Below, piece after piece: positions 36,667-45,795 of a stretch of DNA of 64,000 nucleotides (the first letter of the stretch is position 1; the number at the start of each line of letters is the position of its first letter). The notes under the pieces were generated by a model. It worked only from the letters and a program-made list of their open reading frames with translations. It ran no database searches and was not told the DNA's origin. The position numbers and the translations under genes were made by a program. The stretch comes from a virus. Location of the stretch: positions 30,580 through 94,579 of IMG/VR virus record IMGVR_UViG_3300036820_000008; one strand, 5' to 3'.

Positions 36667-38054
36667 CTATGCGTGCACGTGACCCTGAGGTGCTTATTGC
36701 AGGACCAGCTGGCACCGGGAAGAGTCGTGCATGCCTAGAGAAGATCCACTTGATGGCTTTGGTCAACCCTGGGATGCGCGGGCTAATCTGTCGAAAGACT
36801 GCCACTACACTATCCTCCACAGCCCTTGTGACGTGGCAGCGATTCGTGGCGAGGGAAGCCCTGGATTCTGGCGAGGTTCGATTCTATGGGGGTTCAGCCC
36901 AGGAACCCCCTCAGTACAAGTACAGAAACGGGTCCGTGATCGCTATCGGCGGACTCGACAAGATCGACAAGATAATGTCATCCGAGTACGACGTTATCTA
37001 CGTGCAAGAGGCGACAGAGCTGAGTGAGGACGACTGGGAGAGCCTGACTACTCGGCTACGTAACTGGAAGATTAGTTTCCAGCAGCTCATTGCAGACTGC
37101 AACCCAAGTTTTCCGACACACTGGCTGAAGCGTCGGTGCGACGATGGTCGCACCCTGATGCTTGAAAGCAGGCACGAGGACAACCCTATTCTTTTCGATC
37201 CATCCGGGCGTATCACGGAGCGTGGACGCGATTACATATCCAAGCTCGACAATCTCACAGGAGTTCGGTACCAGCGCCTACGAAGAGGAAACTGGGTTGC
37301 TGCCGAGGGTGTCATTTACGAAGACTTCTCTAATGCTCTTCACGTCCTCTCCAGAGAAGCCTTCGCCACACTGCACGCTGATGACGAGCCACTAGACGCA
37401 TTCGGTATACCGTTCGCATGGCCTCGTTACTGGTCTGTCGACTTCGGATTCGTCCACCCGTTCGTGTTGCAGAGCTGGGTCGAGGATCCTGATGGTCGCA
37501 TGTACCTGTATCGCGAGATTTACCACACGCATCGCACGGTAGACCAGCATGCCCAGCAGATGCTGGAGATTGTTGCCCCTTGCCGCAAGGCAGGGTGCTC
37601 GCACACAACTAATTTCCGTGGCGACAAAGAGTGTGAGCGTGAGTGGCTAGAGCCTAAGCCTACCTCCATCGTCGCGGATCATGATGCGGAAGGTCGTGCC
37701 GTACTCGAGCGCGAGCTAGAGATGACCGTACAGCCTGCGCACAAGGCGGTGACTGAGGGAATTGAGGCCATACAGGTACGCCTACGCCCGGAAGGTGACG
37801 GTCGACCCAGGGTCTATCTACTTGCCGACGCTGTGGTTGAGCGCGACCCTGAACTTGTCGAGGGCTCGCGTCCTACGTGTACGCTGGAGGAGATCCCTGG
37901 CTACGTATGGTCCGATAAGGGCAAGGAGGAGCCGTCCAAGGTTGACGACGACGGTTGCGACGCAATGAGGTACGCAATTGCCGACCGAGACTTCGGCATC
38001 CGTGCACTGTACAGGAGCTTTATAGCGTTATGGCAAACATTCCAGATGAAGTAG
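36615..38054 (+). CDS. terL: Terminase large subunit, 479 aa
   Basis: ATPase motor and nuclease that cuts and packages phage DNA. Walker A GPAGTGKS (30-37) and Walker B IYVQEATE (128-135, acidic QEA) mark the ATPase. The RNase-H-like nuclease has YWSVDFGF, IVADHDAEG and DDDGCDAMRYA, which supply the three acidic metal-binding positions. Length is normal for a phage TerL. It overlaps the previous gene by 52 bases and the following gene by 25 bases. Confidence 0.95.
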   Translation: MSTQAVHRYGPRKACRVAMRARDPEVLIAGPAGTGKSRACLEKIHLMALVNPGMRGLICRKTATTLSSTALVTWQRFVAREALDSGEVRFYGGSAQEPPQYKYRNGSVIAIGGLDKIDKIMSSEYDVIYVQEATELSEDDWESLTTRLRNWKISFQQLIADCNPSFPTHWLKRRCDDGRTLMLESRHEDNPILFDPSGRITERGRDYISKLDNLTGVRYQRLRRGNWVAAEGVIYEDFSNALHVLSREAFATLHADDEPLDAFGIPFAWPRYWSVDFGFVHPFVLQSWVEDPDGRMYLYREIYHTHRTVDQHAQQMLEIVAPCRKAGCSHTTNFRGDKECEREWLEPKPTSIVADHDAEGRAVLERELEMTVQPAHKAVTEGIEAIQVRLRPEGDGRPRVYLLADAVVERDPELVEGSRPTCTLEEIPGYVWSDKGKEEPSKVDDDGCDAMRYAIADRDFGIRALYRSFIALWQTFQMK

Positions 38055-38365
38055 AGCTGAAGGTTAAGCTCAGCTTCAGAGACGATCTTCTTCCGTACAT
38101 GGCCGCCATCGTTCGGCCCGGTGACACGATGGTCGTTTCATTCGAGGGGCGCATCACCATGCAGCAGGCGAGCGAGCTGCAGGAGAGATGGCACGTTATC
38201 ACAAAGGGAACCAGCAATATTGCTTTCCTGGAGAATGTTGCCGAGATTACTGTCCTTCGTCCTGACGAGAATATCGTCGTCGAAGACAGGCCATTCTTCG
38301 AGAGTCTTCGGGATGTCCGTGAGGCCGTAAGTGCTGCGAACGGCCAGGAGGAAAAGACAGAGTGA
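38030..38365 (+). CDS. Hypothetical protein, 111 aa
   Basis: Starts M-A-N-I-P inside the end of the terminase gene, with AGGAG 12 bases upstream. Beta/alpha pattern (TMVVSFEGRITMQQASELQE) resembling a small regulator fold, but no family is clear. Common type of small gene between terminase and portal. Confidence 0.7.
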   Translation: MANIPDEVELKVKLSFRDDLLPYMAAIVRPGDTMVVSFEGRITMQQASELQERWHVITKGTSNIAFLENVAEITVLRPDENIVVEDRPFFESLRDVREAVSAANGQEEKTE

Positions 38366-38694
38366 TTATCGCCCTGTATGCCGCTCTTGCGATGATTCTG
38401 CAGGACATACTTGCCGTGTGTCTAGTGCAGGCGGAGGCGCGCAATAGGGCTGTGGCTGCAGGGCTGCTTGATTGTGCCGGCTGGCTGGCAACTATAACGA
38501 CCGCGGCCATAAGCATAACTACGCTCCAGGGCAATGATTTCCGACTCAAGGTGTTCGTACTGTTGTTCGTCACTGCCGGTAACTTCATCGGCTCGTACAG
38601 TGGTGTTAAGATTGGGCAGAGACTGATCAAGGAGACCGTCTGCCCCTGCATAAATTGCAGCCCTAGCGTAGCCAAGTCAAAGGTGGCACTATGA
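38362..38694 (+). CDS. Multi-span membrane protein, 110 aa
   Basis: GTG start coupled by GTGA. Three hydrophobic spans, at about residues 1-22, 33-52 and 62-82 (LKVFVLLFVTAGNFIGSYSG), then a Cys-containing tail. I recall similar proteins with an LQD-x-L start and AEARNR motif in actinophage late operons; function unknown. Confidence 0.72.
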   Translation: MIIALYAALAMILQDILAVCLVQAEARNRAVAAGLLDCAGWLATITTAAISITTLQGNDFRLKVFVLLFVTAGNFIGSYSGVKIGQRLIKETVCPCINCSPSVAKSKVAL

Positions 38695-39086
38695 GTGGAC
38701 ATGGCTGGGTCGTCCCCCTTCCGAGCGGAGCAAAGGCTCGATGTGGCGGCCCCGGAATCTGCAAGGAATGCCGCAGTGAACTCCTTCCGATGCGCAGCGA
38801 TGATGTCCAGGAGAAGATGAAGTGGCTGCTTGCATACGATCACCTTCCGGAAGGTGACGTCAGACAGACTAGTGCGCGTGTAGCTAACCTCGCGATAAGC
38901 ATGCTTCTGCACCTCAAGGACGGCCCTCAGCTTGTAATTGGATTGCAGAGACTTGTAGATGCGAAGGACGCACTTGTAAGGCAGGCGATCGCAGATGGGC
39001 AAACAAGCCCGCAAACCGACCCAGCTGCAGGATTCACCTCAGATCCCTCCCCTGATACAAGGCCGAGACAAGATGTACTGTGCTGA
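38691..39086 (+). CDS. Hypothetical protein, 131 aa
   Basis: Coupled by ATGA. N-terminal CGGPGICKEC zinc-like motif, a long helical middle, and a polar disordered tail. Overlaps the next gene by 14 bases. Function unknown. Confidence 0.7.
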   Translation: MSGHGWVVPLPSGAKARCGGPGICKECRSELLPMRSDDVQEKMKWLLAYDHLPEGDVRQTSARVANLAISMLLHLKDGPQLVIGLQRLVDAKDALVRQAIADGQTSPQTDPAAGFTSDPSPDTRPRQDVLC

Positions 39087-39195
39087 GATGTGCGGAGTCA
39101 ATTGGGTCGGGCGTGGCCGCAAGAGGGCACGCAAGATCAAGCCTCGCTACCGGGTTCATTACATGAGGAAGCATTTCGAGGTGGACGAGACATGA
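39073..39195 (+). CDS. Small basic protein, 40 aa
   Basis: ATG at 39073, reads CAEMCGVNWVGRGRKRARK with a basic RVHYMRKH end. Probable nucleic-acid-binding zinc peptide; coupled to the next gene by ATGA. Confidence 0.6.
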   Translation: MYCAEMCGVNWVGRGRKRARKIKPRYRVHYMRKHFEVDET

Positions 39196-39332
39196 GTTTG
39201 CACGTTCACGACTCGTATATGTGTCCGGCGCACGTTGGCGCCTGCAATTGCCCAAACATCGAGGAATACCTCTGTAACCCGTACTATGTGGCCGGACACT
39301 GCCCTGACAATATCGAGGTTATGCCGTTATGA
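39192..39332 (+). CDS. Small Cys/His-rich protein, 46 aa
   Basis: ATG overlaps the previous stop. HVHDSYMCPAHVGACNCP and two further Cys form a tight metal-binding pattern. Function unknown. Confidence 0.62.
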   Translation: MSLHVHDSYMCPAHVGACNCPNIEEYLCNPYYVAGHCPDNIEVMPL

Positions 39333-39610
39333 GCGCTACCAGGGCGCTCCCTCGCCACGGGTATCAGAATGTCACAAGCCTCGAGACACGCAAACAGAAG
39401 TGGAAGCGCAAGTCCAGAATTGCTAGCGAGAGCATCCGTGGTTTCGCCAAGGTTGCTGTGTACCCCAGATTGCGTCACGCCGCAGAGCACACATACACAA
39501 TTGCTGCTATCGTTTGCGCCGATTGGGCCGCCTGGTTGTGGAATGATAAGGCTGGCCTTATAACAGCTGCTATCCTGCTGATTCTCTTCGAGCTGAAGGT
39601 CGGCAGCTGA
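39329..39610 (+). CDS. Membrane-associated protein, 93 aa
   Basis: Basic first half (RKQKWKRKSR), then hydrophobic segments around residues 58-70 and 75-90 (LITAAILLILFELKV). One or two C-terminal spans. Function unknown. Confidence 0.68.
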   Translation: MSATRALPRHGYQNVTSLETRKQKWKRKSRIASESIRGFAKVAVYPRLRHAAEHTYTIAAIVCADWAAWLWNDKAGLITAAILLILFELKVGS

Positions 39611-39795
39611 TGAAGACTGTGGTCGTCACCTGGATGGATGGCAAACAAGAGGTTTATACCTGCGGCAAAGATCTTGTCGGAAATGGTTTTCTGGAGCTTC
39701 GTCCGTCAAGGTACCCGGCGACCGGAGATGACCGTGTAAAGGTTATTCCCCTGGATAATGTTCGGATATACACGGTAGATGGGACGGAGTCGTGA
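39610..39795 (+). CDS. Hypothetical protein, 61 aa
   Basis: Shares a base with the previous stop. Beta-rich (TVVVTWMDGKQEVYTCG, VKVIPLDNVRIYTV), the pattern of a small phage protein often found just before the portal gene. Function unknown. Confidence 0.7.
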   Translation: MKTVVVTWMDGKQEVYTCGKDLVGNGFLELRPSRYPATGDDRVKVIPLDNVRIYTVDGTES

Positions 39796-41261
39796 CTAAG
39801 TCTCTGATCAGGGCTCTGGCCAGCCGTACGGCCGGAGCAGGCCCGATTCCTTTTAACTCGCGCTGGAATGCCAACAATGGCAATCTGTACGGCTCGGGCC
39901 TGCAGGATCGATTCACCCAGCTGAACGCGATGAGCGGTACTGGCACGCTGTTTGCGATCATCCAGCTTCTGAGCACCGGGGCTCAGGCTAGCGGCGGCTG
40001 GAAGATGTATGACAAGAACACAGACGGTCGGGTTCGGTACTCGCAGCACGACAAGGGATCCGACCAGAGGAAAGAGGTCCTGAGGCACTGGGCCCTCGAG
40101 CTCTGGAACAAGCCAAACGCATACATGACTGGCGACCAGTTCCGAGAGATCGGATGGCAGTTCATGGAGCTGGTCGGCGAGTGGTACTGGGTCCTCAACC
40201 GTGGCGCTAGCGGTACGGGTACGCCGGTCGAGATGTGGCCGGTACGCCCGGACCGCATGGAGCCCGTTCCGGATCGAGAGAAGTTCCTCGCTGGCTGGGT
40301 GTACTCCGGCCCTAACGGTGAGCAGGTTCCTCTGCTTCCTAGCGAGGTTATCCAGATCAAGTACCCAAACCCGCTGGATATGTACCGTGGCTTGTCTGCG
40401 ATTCAGTCCCTGCTCGCGGATATCGACTCAGCTAAGTATACGGCAGAGTGGTCTCGCAACTTCTTTCTGAACTCTGCCACGCCCGGCGGCATCGTAACGT
40501 TCGCCAAGAGGCTAAGCGACACCGAGTTCAAAGAGTTCACGAATCGCTGGCGTGAACAGCATCAGGGGGTGGCACGTGGACATCGTGTGGGTGTACTTGA
40601 GCAGGGTGCCACATGGGATCCGAACACGTACACGATGCATGACATGCAGTTCGTTGAACTTCGTAATCTTTCTCGAGACGTCATTCGAGAGGCTTACCGA
40701 ATTCACCAGGCGATGCTCGGGAATAGTCAGGATGTTAACCGCGCTAATGCCGAGACAGCCGAAGAGGTGCACACAACCTGGCATGAGATTCCTCGTCTCA
40801 AGCGTCTGCGTACCGTCTGCAATCACATGTACCTGCCCATGTTCGGCAGCACGGCTATTGGCCGTGAGATGGACTTCGACGATCCGACGCCGAGCAGTTC
40901 AAATGATGCAAACGACGAGCTGACGGCTAAGTCGAAGGCAGCACAGATCTTGGCGACAACCGGGTGGCATCCGGATGATGTGCTCGAGTGTGTCGGTCTT
41001 CCGAATATGCGCTGGATCGGACCGCCAGCCAAGCCAGTGGCGGCCGTCGGGGCTGGCGACAGCGTGCCCGCTATTGGGCCGGGTAATGATGACGATAATC
41101 CACAGCCCGGCAATGTCGGAACGTCCCCGGAGGTCACCCCGATAAGCTCTGGCGATAAACTGAGTGACCTCGACGATCTCCTTATCATGGAGTTTGCAGG
41201 AGTCATAAAGGACGCATTCACCGTTCAGAGGATTAATGGCCATGAGCTGGAGATGGTATGA
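39792..41261 (+). CDS. Portal protein, 489 aa
   Basis: HK97/SPP1-type portal, the dodecameric ring through which DNA enters the capsid. Typical segments are the N-terminal LFAIIQLLSTGAQASGGW, ELWNKPNAYMTG, GEWYWVLNR, EVIQIKYPNPLDMYRGLS and NRANAETAEEV. The C-terminal 90 residues are disordered and Pro/Gly/Asp-rich. GTG start coupled to the previous gene. Position between terminase and protease supports the call. Confidence 0.93.
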   Translation: MTKSLIRALASRTAGAGPIPFNSRWNANNGNLYGSGLQDRFTQLNAMSGTGTLFAIIQLLSTGAQASGGWKMYDKNTDGRVRYSQHDKGSDQRKEVLRHWALELWNKPNAYMTGDQFREIGWQFMELVGEWYWVLNRGASGTGTPVEMWPVRPDRMEPVPDREKFLAGWVYSGPNGEQVPLLPSEVIQIKYPNPLDMYRGLSAIQSLLADIDSAKYTAEWSRNFFLNSATPGGIVTFAKRLSDTEFKEFTNRWREQHQGVARGHRVGVLEQGATWDPNTYTMHDMQFVELRNLSRDVIREAYRIHQAMLGNSQDVNRANAETAEEVHTTWHEIPRLKRLRTVCNHMYLPMFGSTAIGREMDFDDPTPSSSNDANDELTAKSKAAQILATTGWHPDDVLECVGLPNMRWIGPPAKPVAAVGAGDSVPAIGPGNDDDNPQPGNVGTSPEVTPISSGDKLSDLDDLLIMEFAGVIKDAFTVQRINGHELEMV

Positions 41262-42751
41262 ACACTTACAGGCCCTGGGTTGATGCCCGGAAGATCGTGG
41301 CCTTGTCCACCGGGAAAGCTCCCGAGTGGTACAAGATCAAGAACCTGGCGAACGGCCCGACGCAACTATACATCTACGACGAGATCGGGTATTTCGGCCT
41401 GAGCGCTAGCGACCTTGCACGCGAGCTTGCCGAGATCAGCGGCCCGGTTGACTGCCACATCAACTCTCCCGGCGGGGAGGTGTTCGACGGCATCACGATC
41501 TACAACTGTCTGCAGGCTCGCGGCGACGTTGACGTATACATCGACGGACTCGCGGCTTCCATCGCTAGCGTCATCGCCATGGCCGGCAGAAAGGTGTTCA
41601 TAGCCAAGAACGCCAGGTTCATGGTGCACGACGGTTTCTCGATGGCCGCCGGCAATGCATCCGACATGCGTGAGATGGCCGACCGTCTGGACGACGCCAG
41701 CAACAACATCGCTTCCATCTACGCCGAGCGCACCGGTGACACGGTGGCTCACTGGCGCGAGATCATGCGTGGTGAACGCTGGTACACCGCGCAGGCTGCA
41801 ATCGATGCTGGCCTGGCTGACTCGATGATCGTACATGGCTCAGTGGCGGAGACAAGAGAGGATGCTTCTAATCACTCTCACACTCCGATGACAAACCACA
41901 TTGTGTCAGGAGACCCGACACAGACTGGCTTGAGTAATGCTGCCTCGCACCCGTACCACAGCGAGCACAGCATGATGCACGAGCCGATGACCGGCACGCA
42001 CGCCCATAACCACGCTTGCTTTGAGTGCGGCGATGGAGACGATGGCGTTCACCAGCACGCCCACATGCACGACAACGATGCCGTACACAACCATGGTCAC
42101 ATGACGCACAGCCACAGTCACGATCACGGCATCGGCGATGGTGCACATGACCATGCACACGAGGCAGGACAGAGCTCCTATGGTGCTCACAGCCACGACC
42201 ACGTGCACCACAATGCCTCTGGCCACATCGACCCGGATCATGACGGTGACAATGACGCCACGGCGGCTGGCGACACCGACCACGATTACTGGGCGGGGCC
42301 GGTGACGAACGCAGCTGACAAGGAGCAACGCGCGTACCTGAGGGCTCACATAGATCTGCACGATGCCTCGTACGACAGCACTCCTTGGGATGGTAGTGCT
42401 GCCATGTCGGCCGCCGCTCACAGCGACAATCCGGCCTCGGCCCTCTCCGCAATATGTGCTGGCCGCAGGAGTGGTGATGCCTCGACCGAGGCGGCGCACG
42501 CGCTCCCGCACCACAAGCACCCGGGATCTCCGCCGAACAAGGCCGGAGTAACTGCTGCCCTCGGGCGGCTGAATCAGACACAGGGTCTGAGCAACAAGAG
42601 CGCCGCTGAGGCGCACCTGAAAGCCCACGCGTCTGCATGGGCGAGCGGCTCCGAGGACCACGACCACACCGACATTGGTGACGGTCCGTGGATCAACCCC
42701 ACGGACGAAGAAATAGCCAATTGGACAAAGAACATGAAGGGAATCAAGTAA
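41258..42751 (+). CDS. ClpP-like prohead protease with His-rich segment, 497 aa
   Basis: Residues about 35-195 form a ClpP/S49-type serine protease: HINSPGGEVFDG, catalytic S101 in DGLAASIASVIAMAG, and H124 in FMVHDGFS. It should trim scaffold and capsid protein during head maturation. Residues about 200-350 are extremely His/Asp-rich (HAHNHACFE, HGHMTHSHSHDHG), unlike usual prohead proteases, and could bind zinc or other metals. The C-terminal part (HHKHPGSPPNKAGV, QTQGLSNKSAAEAHLKAHA) resembles the small C-terminal module seen in some maturation protease fusions. Overlaps portal and capsid genes by 4 and 1 bases. Confidence 0.9.
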   Translation: MNTYRPWVDARKIVALSTGKAPEWYKIKNLANGPTQLYIYDEIGYFGLSASDLARELAEISGPVDCHINSPGGEVFDGITIYNCLQARGDVDVYIDGLAASIASVIAMAGRKVFIAKNARFMVHDGFSMAAGNASDMREMADRLDDASNNIASIYAERTGDTVAHWREIMRGERWYTAQAAIDAGLADSMIVHGSVAETREDASNHSHTPMTNHIVSGDPTQTGLSNAASHPYHSEHSMMHEPMTGTHAHNHACFECGDGDDGVHQHAHMHDNDAVHNHGHMTHSHSHDHGIGDGAHDHAHEAGQSSYGAHSHDHVHHNASGHIDPDHDGDNDATAAGDTDHDYWAGPVTNAADKEQRAYLRAHIDLHDASYDSTPWDGSAAMSAAAHSDNPASALSAICAGRRSGDASTEAAHALPHHKHPGSPPNKAGVTAALGRLNQTQGLSNKSAAEAHLKAHASAWASGSEDHDHTDIGDGPWINPTDEEIANWTKNMKGIK

Positions 42752-44163
42752 TGGCACCATCGCTTGTTATTCCGGACACAATGGAGGGCCTCGAAGAGAT
42801 GCTCTCCGACACCACCAGGGTCCGCGCCATGATGGGCGAGCCGGGGTCGTTCAAGGAGTTCGTCAACAAGTACGCCCAGAAGCAGTGGGAGAAGGACAAC
42901 GACCTGAAGGCTCAGGTCCGTGACCAGGTTCAGATCACGATGGCCGAGTTCGCCCGCGACAATGGCCTTGGTGGCTCCAGGCTGAACTTCGGCAACAAGA
43001 TCCCGAACATGTCCGTTGCCGACAACAACCGGCGCGTCTCGCACGGCAAGGGTGCGGCGTACAACAAGGCGAGCTACGGCGCGCGGCTGGAGACCGAGCA
43101 GGGTCCCGACAACCAGTTCGAAACATCGGCTGAGTTCTTCCAGGCCATCTGGCCGAAGTTCGAGACGCTGAAGAACTCCGAGACCTTGCGACGCAAGCGT
43201 GACAGCGCGCTGAAGATCCAGAACAGCTACGGCTCCGAGGTTCCCGCCGATGGTGGCTTCCTCATCCCGGAGCGGCTGCGCTCGGACATCCTCGAGGTTG
43301 CCCTGGAGACCGCGATCGTGCGGCCGCGAGCCCAGGTGATCCCCATGGACTCCCTCAGGGTGCCGATCCCCATGATCGACACCACGAGCAACGTGTCGTC
43401 CGTGTTCGGTGGCGTCGTCTGCTACTGGACCGAAGAGGGCGCGGCGCTCGTGGAGTCGCAGGCCACCTTCGGTCGTGTCACGCTGGACGCCAAGAAGCTC
43501 ACCGCGTACGCCGAGGTGCCGAACGAGCTGCTGGCCGATGCTCCCGCGTTCTCATCGTTCTTCGACACCATCTTCCCCCGCGCGATCGCGTGGTACGAGG
43601 ACGTGGCGTTCATGAACGGCACCGGCGTTGGCGAGCCGCTCGGCTTCGTCAACTGCCCGGCCTCCGTTCAGGTCGCCAAGCAGTCCGGCCAGTCGGGCAG
43701 CACCATCGTCTGGGAGAACATCATCGGGATGTTCGCCCGGATGCTCCCGACCGCTCTGGGTAACGCGGTGTGGATCGCGTCGATCGACACCTTCCCCGAG
43801 CTGGCGACCATGGCGCTGTCCGTCGGCACCGGCGGTGGCCCGGTCTGGATGGGCAACTACACCAACCCTGGTGCGTCCACCCCGCCAATCACGATCCTGG
43901 GTCGCCCGGTCCACTTCACGGAGAAGACCCCGCAGCTGGGGACCACCGGTGACATCAGCTTCGTGGACTTCTCGTACTACCTCATCGGTGACCGGCAGAT
44001 GATGCAGTCAGCATCGAGCGAGCAGTACCGGTTCCAGAACGACAAGACGGCGTTCCGCGTCATCGAGCGTCTCGACGGTCGGCCCTGGATCCAGAGCTCG
44101 ATCACCCCTCACAACGGCGGCCCCAACCTGTCTCCGTTCGTCCAGCTCGCGACCCGCTCCTAG
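42751..44163 (+). CDS. Major capsid protein (HK97 fold), 470 aa
   Basis: N-terminal 110 residues are helical and charged, as in a scaffolding delta domain removed by the protease. The rest has the HK97 hallmarks: SEVPADGGFLIPERLRSDI, AYAEVPNELLADA, EDVAFMNGTGVGEPLG and IGDRQMM. Start ATG shares a base with the protease stop. Codon use is much richer in G/C at third positions than in neighbours, as expected for the most expressed protein. Confidence 0.93.
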   Translation: MAPSLVIPDTMEGLEEMLSDTTRVRAMMGEPGSFKEFVNKYAQKQWEKDNDLKAQVRDQVQITMAEFARDNGLGGSRLNFGNKIPNMSVADNNRRVSHGKGAAYNKASYGARLETEQGPDNQFETSAEFFQAIWPKFETLKNSETLRRKRDSALKIQNSYGSEVPADGGFLIPERLRSDILEVALETAIVRPRAQVIPMDSLRVPIPMIDTTSNVSSVFGGVVCYWTEEGAALVESQATFGRVTLDAKKLTAYAEVPNELLADAPAFSSFFDTIFPRAIAWYEDVAFMNGTGVGEPLGFVNCPASVQVAKQSGQSGSTIVWENIIGMFARMLPTALGNAVWIASIDTFPELATMALSVGTGGGPVWMGNYTNPGASTPPITILGRPVHFTEKTPQLGTTGDISFVDFSYYLIGDRQMMQSASSEQYRFQNDKTAFRVIERLDGRPWIQSSITPHNGGPNLSPFVQLATRS

Positions 44164-44207
44164 TAGCTACGCCGAAACAATTCTCACGAAGATAAGAGGA
44201 TGAGGAT

Positions 44208-44426
44208 ATGGCGCCAAAATCCCTTCAGGATGGCTCTGCAGAAACAAGTTTTGTCGAGTCATTCGGTCTGAATCCAGCAAATGTCTTCAGGTTTGTTCGC
44301 AAAGCCGATGGGGTCATCGAGTTCCATTTGCTGCTCGATGAAGCACCGCCTGAGCTTGCAGAACTGAGGGTGCTATACCCAACGGCAGAGATCACCGTTG
44401 CCGTTTCGGTCCAAGGGAGGCTGTAA
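44208..44426 (+). CDS. Hypothetical protein, 72 aa
   Basis: AGAGGATGAGG precedes the ATG. Small alpha/beta protein with the pattern LNPANVFRFVRKADG; unknown role between capsid and connector genes. Confidence 0.68.
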   Translation: MAPKSLQDGSAETSFVESFGLNPANVFRFVRKADGVIEFHLLLDEAPPELAELRVLYPTAEITVAVSVQGRL

Positions 44427-44427
44427 G

Positions 44428-44706
44428 GTGAGTTTCTCATTCTCTGCAGGAGGGTCGCTCGAGGAGACGCTAGCGTCCCTGAACAGCAACAAGCATGACA
44501 ACATGTCTGATGACGGCAAGCTCATTCTTGGGCTAGTCGTCAATTACCTGAAGGATGCACCTGCAGAGATTAGCGGCAGGCCGATTCCGTACTCGGTGTC
44601 CGCCAGTGGGCACCGTGGCAGCGGTACACCGAGCCTGAACATCATGATCTCGGCACCGTACTCGAATCCGTCAATGATACCGAACTCATCGGCTGGCGGA
44701 ATCTGA
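44428..44706 (+). CDS. Hypothetical protein, 92 aa
   Basis: GTG start with GGGAGG upstream. Helical middle (DDGKLILGLVVNYLKD) and a Ser/Gly/Pro-rich end. Similar small proteins follow the capsid gene in some actinophages. Function unknown. Confidence 0.68.
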   Translation: MSFSFSAGGSLEETLASLNSNKHDNMSDDGKLILGLVVNYLKDAPAEISGRPIPYSVSASGHRGSGTPSLNIMISAPYSNPSMIPNSSAGGI

Positions 44707-44723
44707 ATTGCCCCTAGGCCGTA

Positions 44724-44738
44724 CCCGGACAGTCCGGG
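44724..44738 (+). terminator. Short hairpin after the capsid cluster
   Basis: CCCGGA and TCCGGG pair around CAG, 18 bases after the stop. It could lower transcription beyond the capsid genes; no T-run follows. Confidence 0.45.
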
Positions 44739-44788
44739 AGTAGGCTAAACCAGCTGGGCATTGAAACCCCCAGCGGAGAGGTATTGAA

Positions 44789-45262
44789 ATGTCTGGAATG
44801 GAGAGCCTGGGAAGGCTAAACAATGTCATCCCTGTCGCCGCTGGCGCTGCCTTCAAGATGCGGGGCGCGTCCGTCGCACAGATCGTCTGCACAATCGCGT
44901 CGGGTTCCGACACCTTCACGGTGAGTGAGGCCGACAACTTCGCGATGGACGGAAGTGCCACCCTCAACTGCATCAAGAACATCTACTGGGCTACCGCGCT
45001 GGACGGCACCGAGGCGTGGAACAAGTTCACCTGGGCTGGCGGCACGCCTCTCGATGCGATCACCCTGAACGCGTCCAGCACGGGTACGCCGTCAGCGCTG
45101 TCTGACGCCAAGGTCGGCGTGTTCCACATCTTCACGTCGCAGCTTTCGGATCCGAACGACTACCTGCAGGTGAACGTGGGTGGCTCCGGTCTCGTCGCTG
45201 TTATCCTTGGCGACCTGGTCTCCCAGAGGAACCCGGCCAACCTCGAAGTCCTCGGCTCCTGA
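44789..45262 (+). CDS. Probable minor head/structural protein, 157 aa
   Basis: Beta-rich, Ser/Thr/Gly-rich, with no Cys cluster, as in head decoration or structural proteins (DTFTVSEADNF, DYLQVNVGGSGLVAVI). Placed in the structural block. Role inferred from context only. Confidence 0.65.
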   Translation: MSGMESLGRLNNVIPVAAGAAFKMRGASVAQIVCTIASGSDTFTVSEADNFAMDGSATLNCIKNIYWATALDGTEAWNKFTWAGGTPLDAITLNASSTGTPSALSDAKVGVFHIFTSQLSDPNDYLQVNVGGSGLVAVILGDLVSQRNPANLEVLGS

Positions 45263-45302
45263 CCGGTACCAGCATATAGTACCGAACAGGAGGTAAGGCA
45301 AG

Positions 45303-45785
45303 ATGAGTGCTCTATCAGGCTACAACCTCAAGCAGCTGCTTGGGGAGAACGGCATTGGGGTTGCACCGCAGCTTGCGGTTCAGCCTGCCAAGGTCCTGCC
45401 CGCTACTGCTACAGGTACGCTTTTCACGGTGTCTGGCGCGGTCGTGGTGCTAGGCCTGACTGGCGTCATATCCACAGTGTTCTCGGCAACGGATGTTAAT
45501 CCGACGCTGGGGATCACGAATGAACCGGCAGCTATAGCAGCGGCTCCAGCTGCTGCATTCACCGATAACGCCGTCGGCGATGCCATCAAACTGCCGTCTG
45601 TCCTCGGCGGAGATCTACCGGCCTCGGTTCATGCAAAGGGGTCGGGAGCTTCTCTGGACGCCTTCGTAGTCGAGAACACCAACATCACGATAACAACGGA
45701 CGCGACGAACACTGGCGCGATCACCTGGGTCCTGGCCTGGGTGCCGCTGAACCGCAAGGTTCCCGGTTCCGTCTCGGCCCCGTAG
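45303..45785 (+). CDS. Structural protein, 160 aa; paralogue of next gene
   Basis: AGGAGGTAAGG before the ATG. Ala/Thr/Val-rich beta protein. Segments GTLFTVSGAVVVLGLTGVI, the TLGITNEPA block and TGAITWVLAWVPL match GTADLFTVSGGLVLLT and TGAIKWYLTYVPL in the next protein. Probably head or tail decoration; inferred. Confidence 0.7.
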   Translation: MSALSGYNLKQLLGENGIGVAPQLAVQPAKVLPATATGTLFTVSGAVVVLGLTGVISTVFSATDVNPTLGITNEPAAIAAAPAAAFTDNAVGDAIKLPSVLGGDLPASVHAKGSGASLDAFVVENTNITITTDATNTGAITWVLAWVPLNRKVPGSVSAP

Positions 45786-45795
45786 GAGGTGTGAT

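Noticed and set aside
41868-42638. 256- and 284-codon minus-strand frames opposite the protease gene
   Set aside because: They are antisense shadows of the His-rich coding region, with Cys/Arg/Val-rich reading and no start signals.
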